This document shows, one piece after another, positions 53,894-62,446 of a DNA stretch of 64,000 bases. The notes below the pieces were generated by a model. The model did not search any database, was not told the DNA's origin, and was given only the letters and a program-made list of their open reading frames with translations. Within the stretch, counting starts at the first letter, position 1. Every line of letters begins with the position of its first letter. A program made the translations under genes and the position numbers. Source of the DNA: Streptomyces sp. SA15 (GTDB lineage Bacteria; Actinomycetota; Actinomycetes; Streptomycetales; Streptomycetaceae); contig NZ_NTGE01000099.1 in NCBI RefSeq assembly GCF_002291145.1, forward strand, positions 179,957 through 243,956, given 5' to 3'.

Positions 53894-54930
53894 TGTCACC
53901 CAGGAGCAGGACCCCCGCGGGGACGCGTCATCACCCTGCCCGGGCCCGCTGCTGCCCGATACCGGCGGCTACCGCGTCGTCACGGACGGGCGGCGCGTGC
54001 GGCGGTCCTGGCGTTGCTCGCGTCCGACCCGTCTGGAGGTGCGTTCGCAGGGCCCCAGCCACCCTATTCACCCGATCTATTGGACCTTTCACATCCTGCG
54101 TCTCGGCGGCTTGATCCTGAGACTTGAGTGTGCCACCAGCTGTGATCACGGGATTTCTGTCGATCCTCTAGACAGACCCTGCACTGAAGCCCCTTAATAG
54201 ATCCGATGTTACTCCGGCGAAACACACGCAGTGCGGGTGGCCTCTCTCCTGCTCGCCGTCTGAGGGTGACTAGTCACTCCGTTCAGCCCGGTTGTCGAGC
54301 CGCAGCACCGTGTGTTGTCCCGCAAAGAGTTAGGAGCGCACGTTGTCAGAGCCGGTCAGCCACCGAAGGGAAGCTCGCCGGCATGGCGGTCCGCCGAGGG
54401 CGGGCTTCGCCCTCCGTCCGTGCCTTCTCCATGCAGGAGCTCCTGATGCCCGGCGCGCCGTAGTGCTCGTGCCGGCCGCCTTCCTGAGTGTGGTCCCACT
54501 ACTCATCAACGGATTGCGCGCCCAGGCCGCTCCGGCACCGTGACCAACGCATCCCGGTTTCACCGACACCGCCGACGGCGACCGCACCTGGCCAGGTAGC
54601 TTCCGGCCTGCCTCGAGCGGTACCACGTCCCGCGACGCGCCCCTCTTCCAGGCGACATTGGCGCGACGGCCAGAGGCACCTGGCAGCGGGAAGACCTGAC
54701 CTGCACGTCTACCTCTCAGCGCCGAGGCGATTACGCCTCCCACGACAGCCCGGTCGCCAACCTCGGGCGGTCACCTTCCACTTGGCACCTGCCCAGCCGG
54801 CAGGTTCCAGCGGAGCACCGTTTCGCAGCCACTTTGACAATCCGTGCGTGCCCCGGCACCCAGGCCGACGTCGACTGCCACCTGGCACGTCGTCATCGCG
54901 ATCAATGCCATCGATCCTCAGGAGTGGGCC
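53894..54930. other. 1-kb region with no intact gene
   Basis: No frame here resembles a known protein. At 53945-54010 one frame reads GPLLPDTGGYRVVTDGRR, which may be a broken piece of a secreted enzyme. GTGACTAGTCAC (54266-54277) is a perfect 12-bp palindrome. A frame at 54343-54543 ends with a hydrophobic stretch (VLVPAAFLSVVPLLING), possibly a lone signal-like segment. Probably a scar left by loss of lutB, lutC and others. Confidence 0.5.
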
Positions 54931-56877
54931 ATGTCCTCATCAAGAATGAATCGCCGTACGTTTCTCGGCGCCGCGGGTGCGGCGACCGCCGCGACCGCCC
55001 TGCCGATCGTCCCCGGCTTCTCCGGCCTTCTGTCGCAGGCGGCCGCCGCAGACACACAGAGCAACCTGAGCAAGATGGTCGACATGCGGTTCGGCATGTT
55101 CAACCACTTCAGCCTGGGCACGTTCACGAACCAGGAGTGGGCCGAACCCAACCAGAGCCCCACCCTTTTCGCTCCCCCGAGCGTCAACTGCGCGCAGTGG
55201 GCCGACGCGGCGGTTGCCGCGAAGATGAGTTACGGCATCCTGACCACCAAGCACCATGACGGCTTCGCCCTGTGGCCGAGCGCCCATGGCACCCAGAACG
55301 TCGCGAACAGCTCTTACAAGCAGGACGTGGTGCGGGCGTACTGCGATGCCTTCCGGGCGAAGGGGCTGAAGGTCGGGTTCTACTACTCGATCTGGGACCG
55401 CACCTTCGGCGTCGAGGCATGGGAGAGCCGACACAAGGTGACCGGGCTCGAGATCACCGATGCCATCCAGCCCGGCGACATGACCTTCATCCTCGGTCAG
55501 ATCACCGAGTTGCTCACCAACTACGGCACCATCGACATGTTCATGACCGACGGTTACGCATGGCAGATGGGGCAGCAGGCCGTCTCCTACCAGAGGATCC
55601 GTTCGCTGGTGAAGCAGCTGCAGCCGGACTGCGTCATGATCGACATCGGCGGACTGACCGAGCCCTTCCTCAGCGACGCGATCTTCTTCGAGGAGCCGCT
55701 GGGCATCACGGCGCCGGCGGGCAACACCTACGCCGGAATGCAGGGACAGACCATCAGCAACGGCTGGTTCTGGCACCCCTCCACCCCGACCGAAAGCCTC
55801 ATGAGCAAGTCCGCGATCCTCTCCCACCTCACCGACCTGGAACCCAAGTACACCTCCTTCATCCTCAACTGCCCGCCCAACCGCGACGGCCTGCTGGACA
55901 CCAACATCGTCAACCGCCTCGCCGAGGTCGGCGCCGCATGGAGCCCCGACACCTCCAGGCCGCCGCTGCCCACCCAGCTGCTGCGCGCCGAGCACCCCCT
56001 CACACCGGTCAACGCGTATGCGACCGCCTTCCACACCGGCGAGGGACCGCTCCACGCCATCGACGGACTCAGCGACGTCCGCTACGAGACCTGCTGGTCG
56101 ACGTGGAGCCTGTCGCTGCCGCAGTCCATCACCATCGACCTGGGCGGCGTGTGGAGCAACGTCTCCACCCTGGAGTACCTGCCCAAGCAGTGGAACCGCA
56201 GCAACTCCACCGACGGCGACATCACCTCCTACACCATCTCCACCAGCACCGACGGGGTCACCTTCACCCAGGTCGCCACCGGCACCTGGGCCGGCAACCA
56301 GAAGACCAAGCTGGTCGAGTGGCCGGCCAGGAACGTGGGCTTCGTACGGATCCAGGTCAACGCGGCCACCGGCGGCTACGCCAACATCGGCGGCCTCCGG
56401 ATCGGCGGCCGGACCGCCAAGCCGGCGCTGGTGTCCACCACACTGCCCGGCGACGGCACCGTCTACCGGCTGGTCGCCCGGCACAGCGGCAAGGTCGCCG
56501 ACGTGGAGGGCGCGCGCACCGCCAACGGCACCAACGTCCATCAGTGGCCATGGCTCAACCAGGCGAACCAGAAGTGGACCTTCACCAGCACCGGCGACGG
56601 CTACTACAAGATCAAGGGTGTGGGCAGCGGCAAGCTCCTGGAGGTCGCGGATCTCTCCCGCGCGGACGGCGGCAACGTCGGCATCTGGTCAGACGCCGGC
56701 GCCCCCCAGCAGCACTGGGCCGTCACGCCCACCGGTGACGGCAACTACTTCCTCATCAACCGCTACAGCGGGCTCTCCCTCGGCGTCGACGAGGCCAGCA
56801 CCACCGACGGAGCCAACATCGAGCAGCAGCCGTACGCGTCACAGACGCGGCAGCAATGGCAGATCATCCAGTCCTGA
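54931..56877 (+). CDS. Secreted GH29 alpha-L-fucosidase with F5/8-type and ricin-B domains
   Basis: A 648-residue secreted enzyme. Twin-arginine signal NRRTFLGAAGAATAATALP. GH29 barrel at about 45-350: MVDMRFGMFNHFSLGTF, TKHHDGFALWPS (KHHDGF is a family hallmark), YYSIWDRTFGV, and IDMFMTDGYAW with the likely nucleophile Asp. A discoidin/F5-8-type binding domain (about 375-520; SLPQSITIDLGGVWSNVSTLEYLP region) and a ricin-type trefoil with QxW repeats (about 525-648; ANQKWTF, PQQHWAV, TRQQWQI) follow. It should release L-fucose for the operon upstream. The ATG follows CAGGAG. Confidence 0.92.
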   Translation: MSSSRMNRRTFLGAAGAATAATALPIVPGFSGLLSQAAAADTQSNLSKMVDMRFGMFNHFSLGTFTNQEWAEPNQSPTLFAPPSVNCAQWADAAVAAKMSYGILTTKHHDGFALWPSAHGTQNVANSSYKQDVVRAYCDAFRAKGLKVGFYYSIWDRTFGVEAWESRHKVTGLEITDAIQPGDMTFILGQITELLTNYGTIDMFMTDGYAWQMGQQAVSYQRIRSLVKQLQPDCVMIDIGGLTEPFLSDAIFFEEPLGITAPAGNTYAGMQGQTISNGWFWHPSTPTESLMSKSAILSHLTDLEPKYTSFILNCPPNRDGLLDTNIVNRLAEVGAAWSPDTSRPPLPTQLLRAEHPLTPVNAYATAFHTGEGPLHAIDGLSDVRYETCWSTWSLSLPQSITIDLGGVWSNVSTLEYLPKQWNRSNSTDGDITSYTISTSTDGVTFTQVATGTWAGNQKTKLVEWPARNVGFVRIQVNAATGGYANIGGLRIGGRTAKPALVSTTLPGDGTVYRLVARHSGKVADVEGARTANGTNVHQWPWLNQANQKWTFTSTGDGYYKIKGVGSGKLLEVADLSRADGGNVGIWSDAGAPQQHWAVTPTGDGNYFLINRYSGLSLGVDEASTTDGANIEQQPYASQTRQQWQIIQS

Positions 56878-56883
56878 CCTGCG

Positions 56884-57564
56884 CTACGAGTTGCGCCAGA
56901 CCGTGCCGCGGCGCTCGTACTCCAATACGGTCTCGACCTGGTTGGCGAACTGCGCGCCGAGGAACCGCTCGACCAGCCAGACCGCGGCATCCAGGCCGGA
57001 GGTGATGCCACCGCACGTGACGAGGTCACCGTCATCGACCACGCGCGCGTTGACCACCTTCGCGCCCTGTGCGGCGAGTGCGGCCTTGGTGTCCGAGTGG
57101 GTGGTGGCCGGCCTGCCGCGCGTGAATCCGGCCGCCGACAAGGCCATCACGCCCGTGCAGACCCCGACCATGATCGCTTCGACGTCGGCGAGGCGCCGGA
57201 TGAACGCCTTGTCCGCGAGCAGCCGGTGCATGCCCGATCCTGGCTGGTCGTGCCGCATGCCGCCGGGCACGATCAGCACATCGGCGTCCTGCGGTGACCA
57301 GCCGCGCGGTACCTCGATCCGCAGCCCCCTCGACGCGGTGACCATGGTCGGCTTGTTGGTCGACACCAGTGTCGTCCGGATGGCGCCGCCCATGGTGGCG
57401 GCGATGGACAGCACGTCGAAAGGCGCGATGGAATCCAGTTCCTCCACACCCTCGTAGAGCAGAATCTGGACACGCAACGGCGACGCCGCCGAGGCGAGGG
57501 GCGCGCCCGCCGCCGCCAGCCCGGTCGACAACGCGGACGCCTGCAGGAAAGTACGACGTTCCAT
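56884..57564 (-). CDS. Exported DJ-1/PfpI-family protein
   Basis: A 226-residue protein with an RR-containing signal (MERRTFLQASALSTGLAAAG) to about 27. The DJ-1/PfpI domain shows VQILLYEGVEELDSIAPFDVL (Glu of the active site), VLIVPGGM and the nucleophile elbow VGVCTGVMALSAAG (Cys at about 135). Related exported proteins include isonitrile hydratase-like and amidase-like enzymes; the reaction is unknown. It converges on the fucosidase gene, 6 bp apart. Confidence 0.88.
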   Translation of the reverse strand: MERRTFLQASALSTGLAAAGAPLASAASPLRVQILLYEGVEELDSIAPFDVLSIAATMGGAIRTTLVSTNKPTMVTASRGLRIEVPRGWSPQDADVLIVPGGMRHDQPGSGMHRLLADKAFIRRLADVEAIMVGVCTGVMALSAAGFTRGRPATTHSDTKAALAAQGAKVVNARVVDDGDLVTCGGITSGLDAAVWLVERFLGAQFANQVETVLEYERRGTVWRNS

Positions 57565-57588
57565 GGATTACCTCCCAGTGAGAACTCT

Positions 57589-57750
57589 CTACTGACTGGT
57601 CGGCTCGGCCCCACCGGTAGTTCCCGGCGCTGTTGTGGAGGGTTTACCGGCGATGTCGTCGGCGAACATGCCGGCGACCGCGGCGAAGTCATTGGCGGAC
57701 ACCGCTTCGACGTAGCGGTTGGTGACGGCGAGCGTGGTGGTGGGCTCCAT
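57589..57750 (-). pseudogene. NTF2/SnoaL-like protein, truncated
   Basis: Fifty-three codons starting MEPTTTLAVTNRYVEAVSAND, closely like the start of the protein at 58921-59322 (MGSTTALRIARQYADAVSAKD) as far as FADDI, then different bases and an early stop. The remaining two thirds (VWHQPG... to EFWG) are missing. It sits between the DJ-1 gene and HxlR, sharing the latter's promoter region. Confidence 0.8.
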
Positions 57751-57810
57751 GGTCGATTCTCCTCAGCCGAGTTCGGCCGAGCTGAGTCGAGTACTGCCTG
57801 CTGGGGCCCT

Positions 57811-57865
57811 ACACTCACCACCGGTAACCAGTCGCCTCCACGTAACCGATGAGGGGATGTCACGC
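57811..57865. promoter_or_regulatory. Duplicated promoter/operator block, copy A
   Basis: A 55-bp block, 41 bases identical to 59366-59420 with no gaps. It has two GTAACC direct repeats 18 bp apart (57824, 57842). It lies between the NTF2 remnant and HxlR and is a probable HxlR binding region. Confidence 0.7.
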
Positions 57866-58234
57866 ATGCCACAACTGCCGGCCTTCGACGTCATGACGGC
57901 GACCTGCCCGTCCCGCACCTCACTCGCTCGCGTCGCCAACAAGTGGACGGCCATGGTGGTCATCGCCCTCAGTGCCGACCGCATGCGCTTCCGCGACCTG
58001 CGCGCCACCGTCGACGGCATCAGCTCCAAGGTCCTCACCGAAACCCTCCGAGACCTGGAACGGGACGGAATCGTCACCCGGCATGTGTACGCCGAGGTAC
58101 CGCCCAGAGTCGAATACGAGCTGACCGCACTGGGTCGCACCCTTCACGCCCCGATTCATGCATTGGGCAGTTGGGCCGAGGACCACATCTCCGAAGTACT
58201 CGCGGCCCGCGAGAGCTACGACGCCCGCCAGTGA
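57866..58234 (+). CDS. HxlR-family regulator
   Basis: A 122-residue winged-helix protein: DVMTATCPSRTSLARVANKWTAMVVIAL with the HxlR N-terminal Cys, MRFRDLRATVDGISSKVLTETLRDLERDGIVTR (wing and recognition helix), then YELTALGRTL. Members sense thiol-reactive or quinone compounds through that Cys (here C11). The ATG at 57866 has GAGGGG 9 nt upstream. It is likely to control the NTF2-like genes on either side via the repeated GTAACC block. Confidence 0.92.
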   Translation: MPQLPAFDVMTATCPSRTSLARVANKWTAMVVIALSADRMRFRDLRATVDGISSKVLTETLRDLERDGIVTRHVYAEVPPRVEYELTALGRTLHAPIHALGSWAEDHISEVLAARESYDARQ

Positions 58235-58398
58235 CCGTGACTGGTCACCAGAGGTGAGCGGGCGGCGTCCTGAACTCGCGCCCGGAACCGCCCGGAGTCG
58301 AGGCATCCTGCCGCAGGTCGCCCGGTAACCCACGCCACAAGCCGTCCGGCACGTACCGCAGTGCCGGACGGCCTCCGTCTGGGAAGGATGCAGGCGGC

Positions 58399-58794
58399 CT
58401 ACTGTCCCCAGAAGGCGTCCTCGGCCGCCTGGTCGCCGGAGAACAGCCACATCTCGACGATCTTGCCGTCCTTGAGGCGCAGGACATCCACGCCGTCCAT
58501 GCTCATGGAGGCGTCCTCGCGCCGCCCGGCGAAGTGGATCGAGGCGGCGACCATGTCGCCGTTGCCCATGAGGGAGTGGATCGTGTCGATGGCGAAGGAG
58601 CCCTGGCTGGCCTCCATCATCCCGCCGAGCATCGCGAAGACGGCGTCGCGCCCCTTGCGCTCACCGGAGAACTGGTTGGCGCCCGGCTGATGCCAGACGA
58701 TCTCCTCGTCCAGAAGCTCCCCAACCTTGGCCAGGTCGCCCTTCTGTACGGACTGGAAGTACTCACGCGCAATGTCGACGTTCTTGCTGGTCAT
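58399..58794 (-). CDS. NTF2/SnoaL-like protein 1
   Basis: A 131-residue alpha+beta-barrel protein: VDIAREYFQSVQKGDLAKVGELLDEEIVWHQPG, then VFAMLGGMMEASQG and a closing VDVLRLKDGKIVEMWLFSGDQ...FWGQ. The fold covers SnoaL-type cyclases, ketosteroid isomerases and many proteins of unknown role. It is a paralogue of the protein at 58921. The ATG at 58794 follows AAGGAG. Confidence 0.87.
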   Translation of the reverse strand: MTSKNVDIAREYFQSVQKGDLAKVGELLDEEIVWHQPGANQFSGERKGRDAVFAMLGGMMEASQGSFAIDTIHSLMGNGDMVAASIHFAGRREDASMSMDGVDVLRLKDGKIVEMWLFSGDQAAEDAFWGQ

Positions 58795-58920
58795 GGCAAC
58801 GCTCCTTACGCCCCTGACATAGAGGCAGTACGACTTACTGTTACAGGTTGGATACGAGGCGCGACGTGCGCGACTCAAGGTGGATCAACGACGCCCGGTC
58901 AGCCTTCGGCGGACCCGTCC

Positions 58921-59322
58921 TCAGGCACTGCCCCAGAACTCGTCCTCGCCCTGCTGGCCCACCGAGAAGAGCCAGACCTCCGCGATGCGCTCGCCTTCGA
59001 GCCGCAGCAGGTCGACGCCGTTCATCCCCATCTCCACGCCGTCCCGCTCGGCCGAGAAGTGGACGGGCACCGCGACCAGCGAGCCGTTCGCCATGGGCTC
59101 CATGGTCGGCTCCAGTGCGAACGTCCCTTCGGTGACCGTCATCATGCCGCCGAACATCTCGCCGATCGCGGCCGTGCCGCGATGGGAACCGGAGAAGCGG
59201 TTGTCGCCCGGCTGGTGCCACACGATGTCGTCGGCGAACAAGCCGGTGACGGTGGCGAAGTCCTTGGCGGAGACGGCGTCGGCGTACTGCCGGGCGATCC
59301 TGAGCGCGGTGGTGGACCCCAT
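58921..59322 (-). CDS. NTF2/SnoaL-like protein 2
   Basis: A 133-residue paralogue: TTALRIARQYADAVSAKDFATVTGLFADDIVWHQPGD, IGEMFGGMMTVTEGTF and VDLLRLEGERIAEVWLFSVGQ...EFWG. The ATG at 59322 is chosen because GAAGGAGAGGGG lies just upstream; in-frame ATGs up to 59376 do not have such a site. Its promoter is the second copy of the 55-bp block. Confidence 0.88.
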   Translation of the reverse strand: MGSTTALRIARQYADAVSAKDFATVTGLFADDIVWHQPGDNRFSGSHRGTAAIGEMFGGMMTVTEGTFALEPTMEPMANGSLVAVPVHFSAERDGVEMGMNGVDLLRLEGERIAEVWLFSVGQQGEDEFWGSA

Positions 59323-59365
59323 GGCCGGCCCCTCTCCTTCGGTGAGTTCGTCCTGCTGCACCGCC

Positions 59366-59420
59366 ATACTCACCATCGGTAACCAGGCACTTCAACGTAA
59401 CCAATGGACTGACGTGACAC
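59366..59420. promoter_or_regulatory. Duplicated promoter/operator block, copy B
   Basis: Ungapped relative of 57811-57865, including GTAACC at 59379 and 59397 with the same 18-bp spacing. It lies upstream of NTF2-like protein 2. Confidence 0.7.
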
Positions 59421-59630
59421 AGGTCACACATCGCCTCGGTGTTGCCCGGGGGTTACGCGGCCCCGGCGTTCACGGCCCTGCTGTTAGCGGGATGTAAATA
59501 CCCCCTCTCGGACGGCGTTTTACGGCCGCCGGGTGTCACGGTGGGCGCCTCCACCGGAACTCACCTCGTGAAAGCCCGCTGCCGGCAGCCGCCGGCAGGT
59601 AGCGGAACGCGAAGAGAGGGATCCGAAGCC

Positions 59631-60173
59631 ATGACTCAGACCGTGCCGACCAGTGGCCTTGAGAGCATCGACGCCGACGGCCTGGAAGCACTCGCCAGCA
59701 GCGCCAAGGCGGATCCGAGCACCGGCCGGAAGACGCTCAAGGCCGTGACCACCTGTGAGGGCGGCTTCCGCAACCTCACGCAGATCCGCACCCTGGAGCC
59801 GGTGCTGGTCTCGGAGCCCTGCCACCTGCTCGGTGACGACGCCGCGCCCAACCCCTCGGAGATGGCGCTCGCGGCCCTCGGCTCCTGCGTCTCCGTCGGC
59901 CTGCTCGCCAACGCCACCCAGCGCGGTGTGACCCTGAGCAAGATCGAGGTCGCCATGGAGGGCGACATCGACATCTCCGCCGTCTGGGGCGTCGGCGACA
60001 CCCCGGAGGGCAAGGTCCTGGGCTTCACCGCCGTGCGCTGCTCCGTCACGCTCGCCGGCGACGCCGACGACGAGGTCCTCGGCGAGATCAAGGACAGCGC
60101 GATGACGTGGTCGCCGGTGGTCAACACGTTCGCGAACAACGTCGAGATCTCCTCGACCCTGACCATCGGCTGA
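59631..60173 (+). CDS. OsmC-family protein 2
   Basis: A 180-residue OsmC-fold protein: VTTCEGGFRNLTQIR, NPSEMALAALGSCVSVGLLANATQRGVTL with a Cys at about 85, another Cys in VSEPCHLLGDD (about 64) and one in TAVRCSVTL. The Cys pair could allow thiol chemistry, but the positions differ from Ohr. It begins the redox-type gene set that includes cyanase. A relative lies at 37859. The ATG follows GAGAGGGA. Confidence 0.87.
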   Translation: MTQTVPTSGLESIDADGLEALASSAKADPSTGRKTLKAVTTCEGGFRNLTQIRTLEPVLVSEPCHLLGDDAAPNPSEMALAALGSCVSVGLLANATQRGVTLSKIEVAMEGDIDISAVWGVGDTPEGKVLGFTAVRCSVTLAGDADDEVLGEIKDSAMTWSPVVNTFANNVEISSTLTIG

Positions 60174-60181
60174 GGCCCGCC

Positions 60182-60634
60182 ATGAGCACTCCTATCCTGC
60201 CCAAGTCCGAGGCCGCGGCCCTGGTGGCCGCCGCCCGGATCCGCGGGGGCCTGACCTGGTCGGCGATCGCCGCCGAGATCGACAAGCCCGTCGTGTGGAC
60301 GACGGCGGCGCTGCTGGGACAGCACCCCATGACCGCCGAGGACGCGGCGGCCGTCGCCGCGCTGCTCGGGCTCGGGGACGACGTCGTCGAGTCGCTGCAA
60401 CTGCAGCCCGCGCGCGACATCGCCCCGGAGCTGATGAGGGACCCGACGGTCTACCGCTTCTTCGAGGCGCTGTCGGTCTACGGCCCGGCGCTGAAGGAGC
60501 TCATACACGAGGAGTTCGGCGACGGAATCATGTCGGCGATCAACTTCAAGGTCGACATCCGGCGTCGCGCCCACCCCGACGGCGACCGGGTGGTGGTGAC
60601 GTTCGACGGCAAGTTCCTCGACTACCGCTGGTAG
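60182..60634 (+). CDS. cynS: Cyanase (cyanate hydratase)
   Basis: A 150-residue cyanase that turns cyanate plus bicarbonate into ammonia and CO2 (via carbamate). N-terminal helix bundle (LTWSAIAAEIDKPVVWTTAALLGQHPM) and the catalytic domain VYRFFEALSVYGPALKELIHEEFGDGIMSAINF, which holds the Arg, Glu and Ser of the active site. It starts 8 bp after the OsmC stop. Its place among oxidation genes suggests that cyanate is formed nearby, or that the compound imported is a cyanate precursor. Confidence 0.95.
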   Translation: MSTPILPKSEAAALVAAARIRGGLTWSAIAAEIDKPVVWTTAALLGQHPMTAEDAAAVAALLGLGDDVVESLQLQPARDIAPELMRDPTVYRFFEALSVYGPALKELIHEEFGDGIMSAINFKVDIRRRAHPDGDRVVVTFDGKFLDYRW

Positions 60635-60686
60635 CGCCAAGGCAGAGCCGGCGCACCGGACCACCGACCGACCATCTGGAGGACTG

Positions 60687-61781
60687 ATGACCACCGTGCA
60701 CGCATCACCGGTTGGCAGCGTCGCCGACCTCGACCGAGAGGCATTCGAGGCCCTCCTGGCCCGCGTCGGTGAGGGAGCCGATCGGCTGGACGCGGATGAG
60801 GGCGGGAAGGCTCGGCAGGTGCTGACCTGGCTGGCTGAGGCCGATGCCACCGACCTGGGTGCTCCCGGCAACGCCGGCGGCGGGCTCCCGGGCATGGCCG
60901 AGGTGATCAGCGCCCTGGCCGCCCGCTGCGTGAGCTCCGCGTTCACGACATGGGCGCACCGGATGTGCCTGGAGTACCTGCTCATGTCCGGTACGCCGTA
61001 CGCCCTCGCCCTGGCGGAACGGCTCCGCGCCGGCACCGTGCCCGGCGTGACCGGGATGGCGTCGGCCTTCCGGGAGCTGGCGGGCTGCGGATCGCTGGAG
61101 ATCACGGCGACCGCCACCGGGGACGGTTACGAGCTGTCGGGGCCGATCCGCTGGGCGTCCAACCTGTACGACGACGCGGTGCTGGTCACCGCGGCCCGCA
61201 CCGACGCCGGCGACCGGATCGTCGTCGCGCTGCCGCTCGACAGCGAGGGCATCAGCGTCGGCCGTCCGTTCCCGCTGCTCGCCCTGGGCAGCACCGCGTC
61301 GTCCTACCTCAACCTCAAGGACGTGAAGGTGCCCCCCGAGCAGGTGCTCACCACGGACTTCGAAGGCTTCCTCACCTCCGTGCGGGGCACCTTCCTCACC
61401 CTGCAGACCGCACTGTGCGTCGGCCTGGCAGGCACCTGCCTCGACAACGCCAGGGCCAGCCTGACCGGGGTGAACACGGTGTTCGCCGGAGATGTCGACC
61501 GGGCCACCGGGCGCCTGTCCGTCGCGCGTACCGCGATGCGTGACGTCGCACGTCGCGTCGGATCCGGCAACCCCGCCACCCGCATGGAGATGCTGTCCAT
61601 GCGGCTCGCGGCGGCCGAGGTCGCCACGGAGGCGGCGACCCTGGAGGCGAAGACCGCCGGCGGGCGCGGCTATGCCCGCACCTCCGGCGCCTCGCGGCGC
61701 TTCAGGGAGTCGTTCTTCATCCCGGTGCAGTCCCCCTCCGAGGCCCAGCTGAAGTGGGAGCTCGCCCAGTGCCGGCCATGA
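60687..61781 (+). CDS. Acyl-CoA-dehydrogenase-fold oxidoreductase or monooxygenase
   Basis: A 364-residue protein of the ACAD fold. It has VTGMASAFRELAGCGSLEI, YELSGPIRWASNLYDDAVLVTAA, and the C-terminal helices GGRGYARTSGASRRFRESFF and SPSEAQLKWEL. The usual catalytic Glu of acyl-CoA dehydrogenases is not evident. Members of this fold that lie beside flavin reductases and sulfonate-type transporters (DszC/SfnB-like) are reduced-flavin monooxygenases, so such a role is favoured here. It overlaps the sigma gene by 4 bp. Confidence 0.8.
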   Translation: MTTVHASPVGSVADLDREAFEALLARVGEGADRLDADEGGKARQVLTWLAEADATDLGAPGNAGGGLPGMAEVISALAARCVSSAFTTWAHRMCLEYLLMSGTPYALALAERLRAGTVPGVTGMASAFRELAGCGSLEITATATGDGYELSGPIRWASNLYDDAVLVTAARTDAGDRIVVALPLDSEGISVGRPFPLLALGSTASSYLNLKDVKVPPEQVLTTDFEGFLTSVRGTFLTLQTALCVGLAGTCLDNARASLTGVNTVFAGDVDRATGRLSVARTAMRDVARRVGSGNPATRMEMLSMRLAAAEVATEAATLEAKTAGGRGYARTSGASRRFRESFFIPVQSPSEAQLKWELAQCRP

Positions 61782-62446
61782 GCACCGAGGCGGAACGGGG
61801 CAAAGTGCCCCAGGAGGATGCACGGTCGTACTGTCCGGAGGCGGCGGTGCTCAAGGGCGGGGACCGCGACGCAGTCGCGGCGCTCATCTCCGCGCACTAC
61901 CCGGCGATGCTGCGCTTCGCCGACTCGCTGATCCCCGGTGACCGGACCCTGGCCGAGGACGTCGTTCAGGAGACCTGGATCGCCGTTCTCAACCGGGTCG
62001 ACACCTTCGAGGGGCGGTCACGGTTTCGCACCTGGCTGTTCGGAGTGCTGCGCAACAAGGCGCTCAAGCTCGCCGAACGCGAACTGCGCCGTGCCCAGCG
62101 GGAGAGCTCCGGATTCGAGGAGACGGACCTGTTCGCGGAGCGCATGCACCCGGAGGGCCATCCGAAGGCCCACCACTGGTCCGTACCGCCGACCAGCCGC
62201 TTCCTGCCCGAGGAGTCGGCGATGTTCACCGAGCTGATGGGCGTGGTCTCCGACGCACTGGCCGGGCTGCCGCGCAACCAGCGCCTGGTCGTGCTGCTGC
62301 GCGACGTCGAGGGGCTGTCGGCGGCCGAGACCCGCGAACTGCTCGACCTCGACGACACCAACCAGCGTGCGCTCCTCCACCGCGGCCGCGTGAAGCTCCG
62401 CGGCGCACTGGAGGGCTACCAGGACAAGAAGGGAATCCGGCCGTGA
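61778..62446 (+). CDS. ECF RNA polymerase sigma factor
   Basis: A 222-residue group 4 sigma factor. Region 2 at about 25-95 (AALISAHYPAMLRFADSLIP, AEDVVQETWIAVLNRVDTFEGRSRFRTWLFGVLRNKAL), linker about 95-150, region 4 at about 155-210 (LAGLPRNQRLVVLLRDVEGLSAAETRELLDLDDTNQRALLHRGR). Coupled by ATGA to the gene before and by GTGA to the anti-sigma fusion after it. Likely controls this operon or related genes when its anti-sigma partner lets go. Confidence 0.95.
   Translation: MSTEAERGKVPQEDARSYCPEAAVLKGGDRDAVAALISAHYPAMLRFADSLIPGDRTLAEDVVQETWIAVLNRVDTFEGRSRFRTWLFGVLRNKALKLAERELRRAQRESSGFEETDLFAERMHPEGHPKAHHWSVPPTSRFLPEESAMFTELMGVVSDALAGLPRNQRLVVLLRDVEGLSAAETRELLDLDDTNQRALLHRGRVKLRGALEGYQDKKGIRP

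Noticed and set aside
54266..54277. GTGACTAGTCAC palindrome as a GntR/FadR operator for the fucosidase
   Set aside because: It does not match the TCGTATGACG site and lies more than 650 bp from the fucosidase start.
59555..59580. GGAAC motif before the OsmC-cyanase genes as an ECF sigma promoter
   Set aside because: The -35-like GGAAC has no convincing -10 partner at the right distance.
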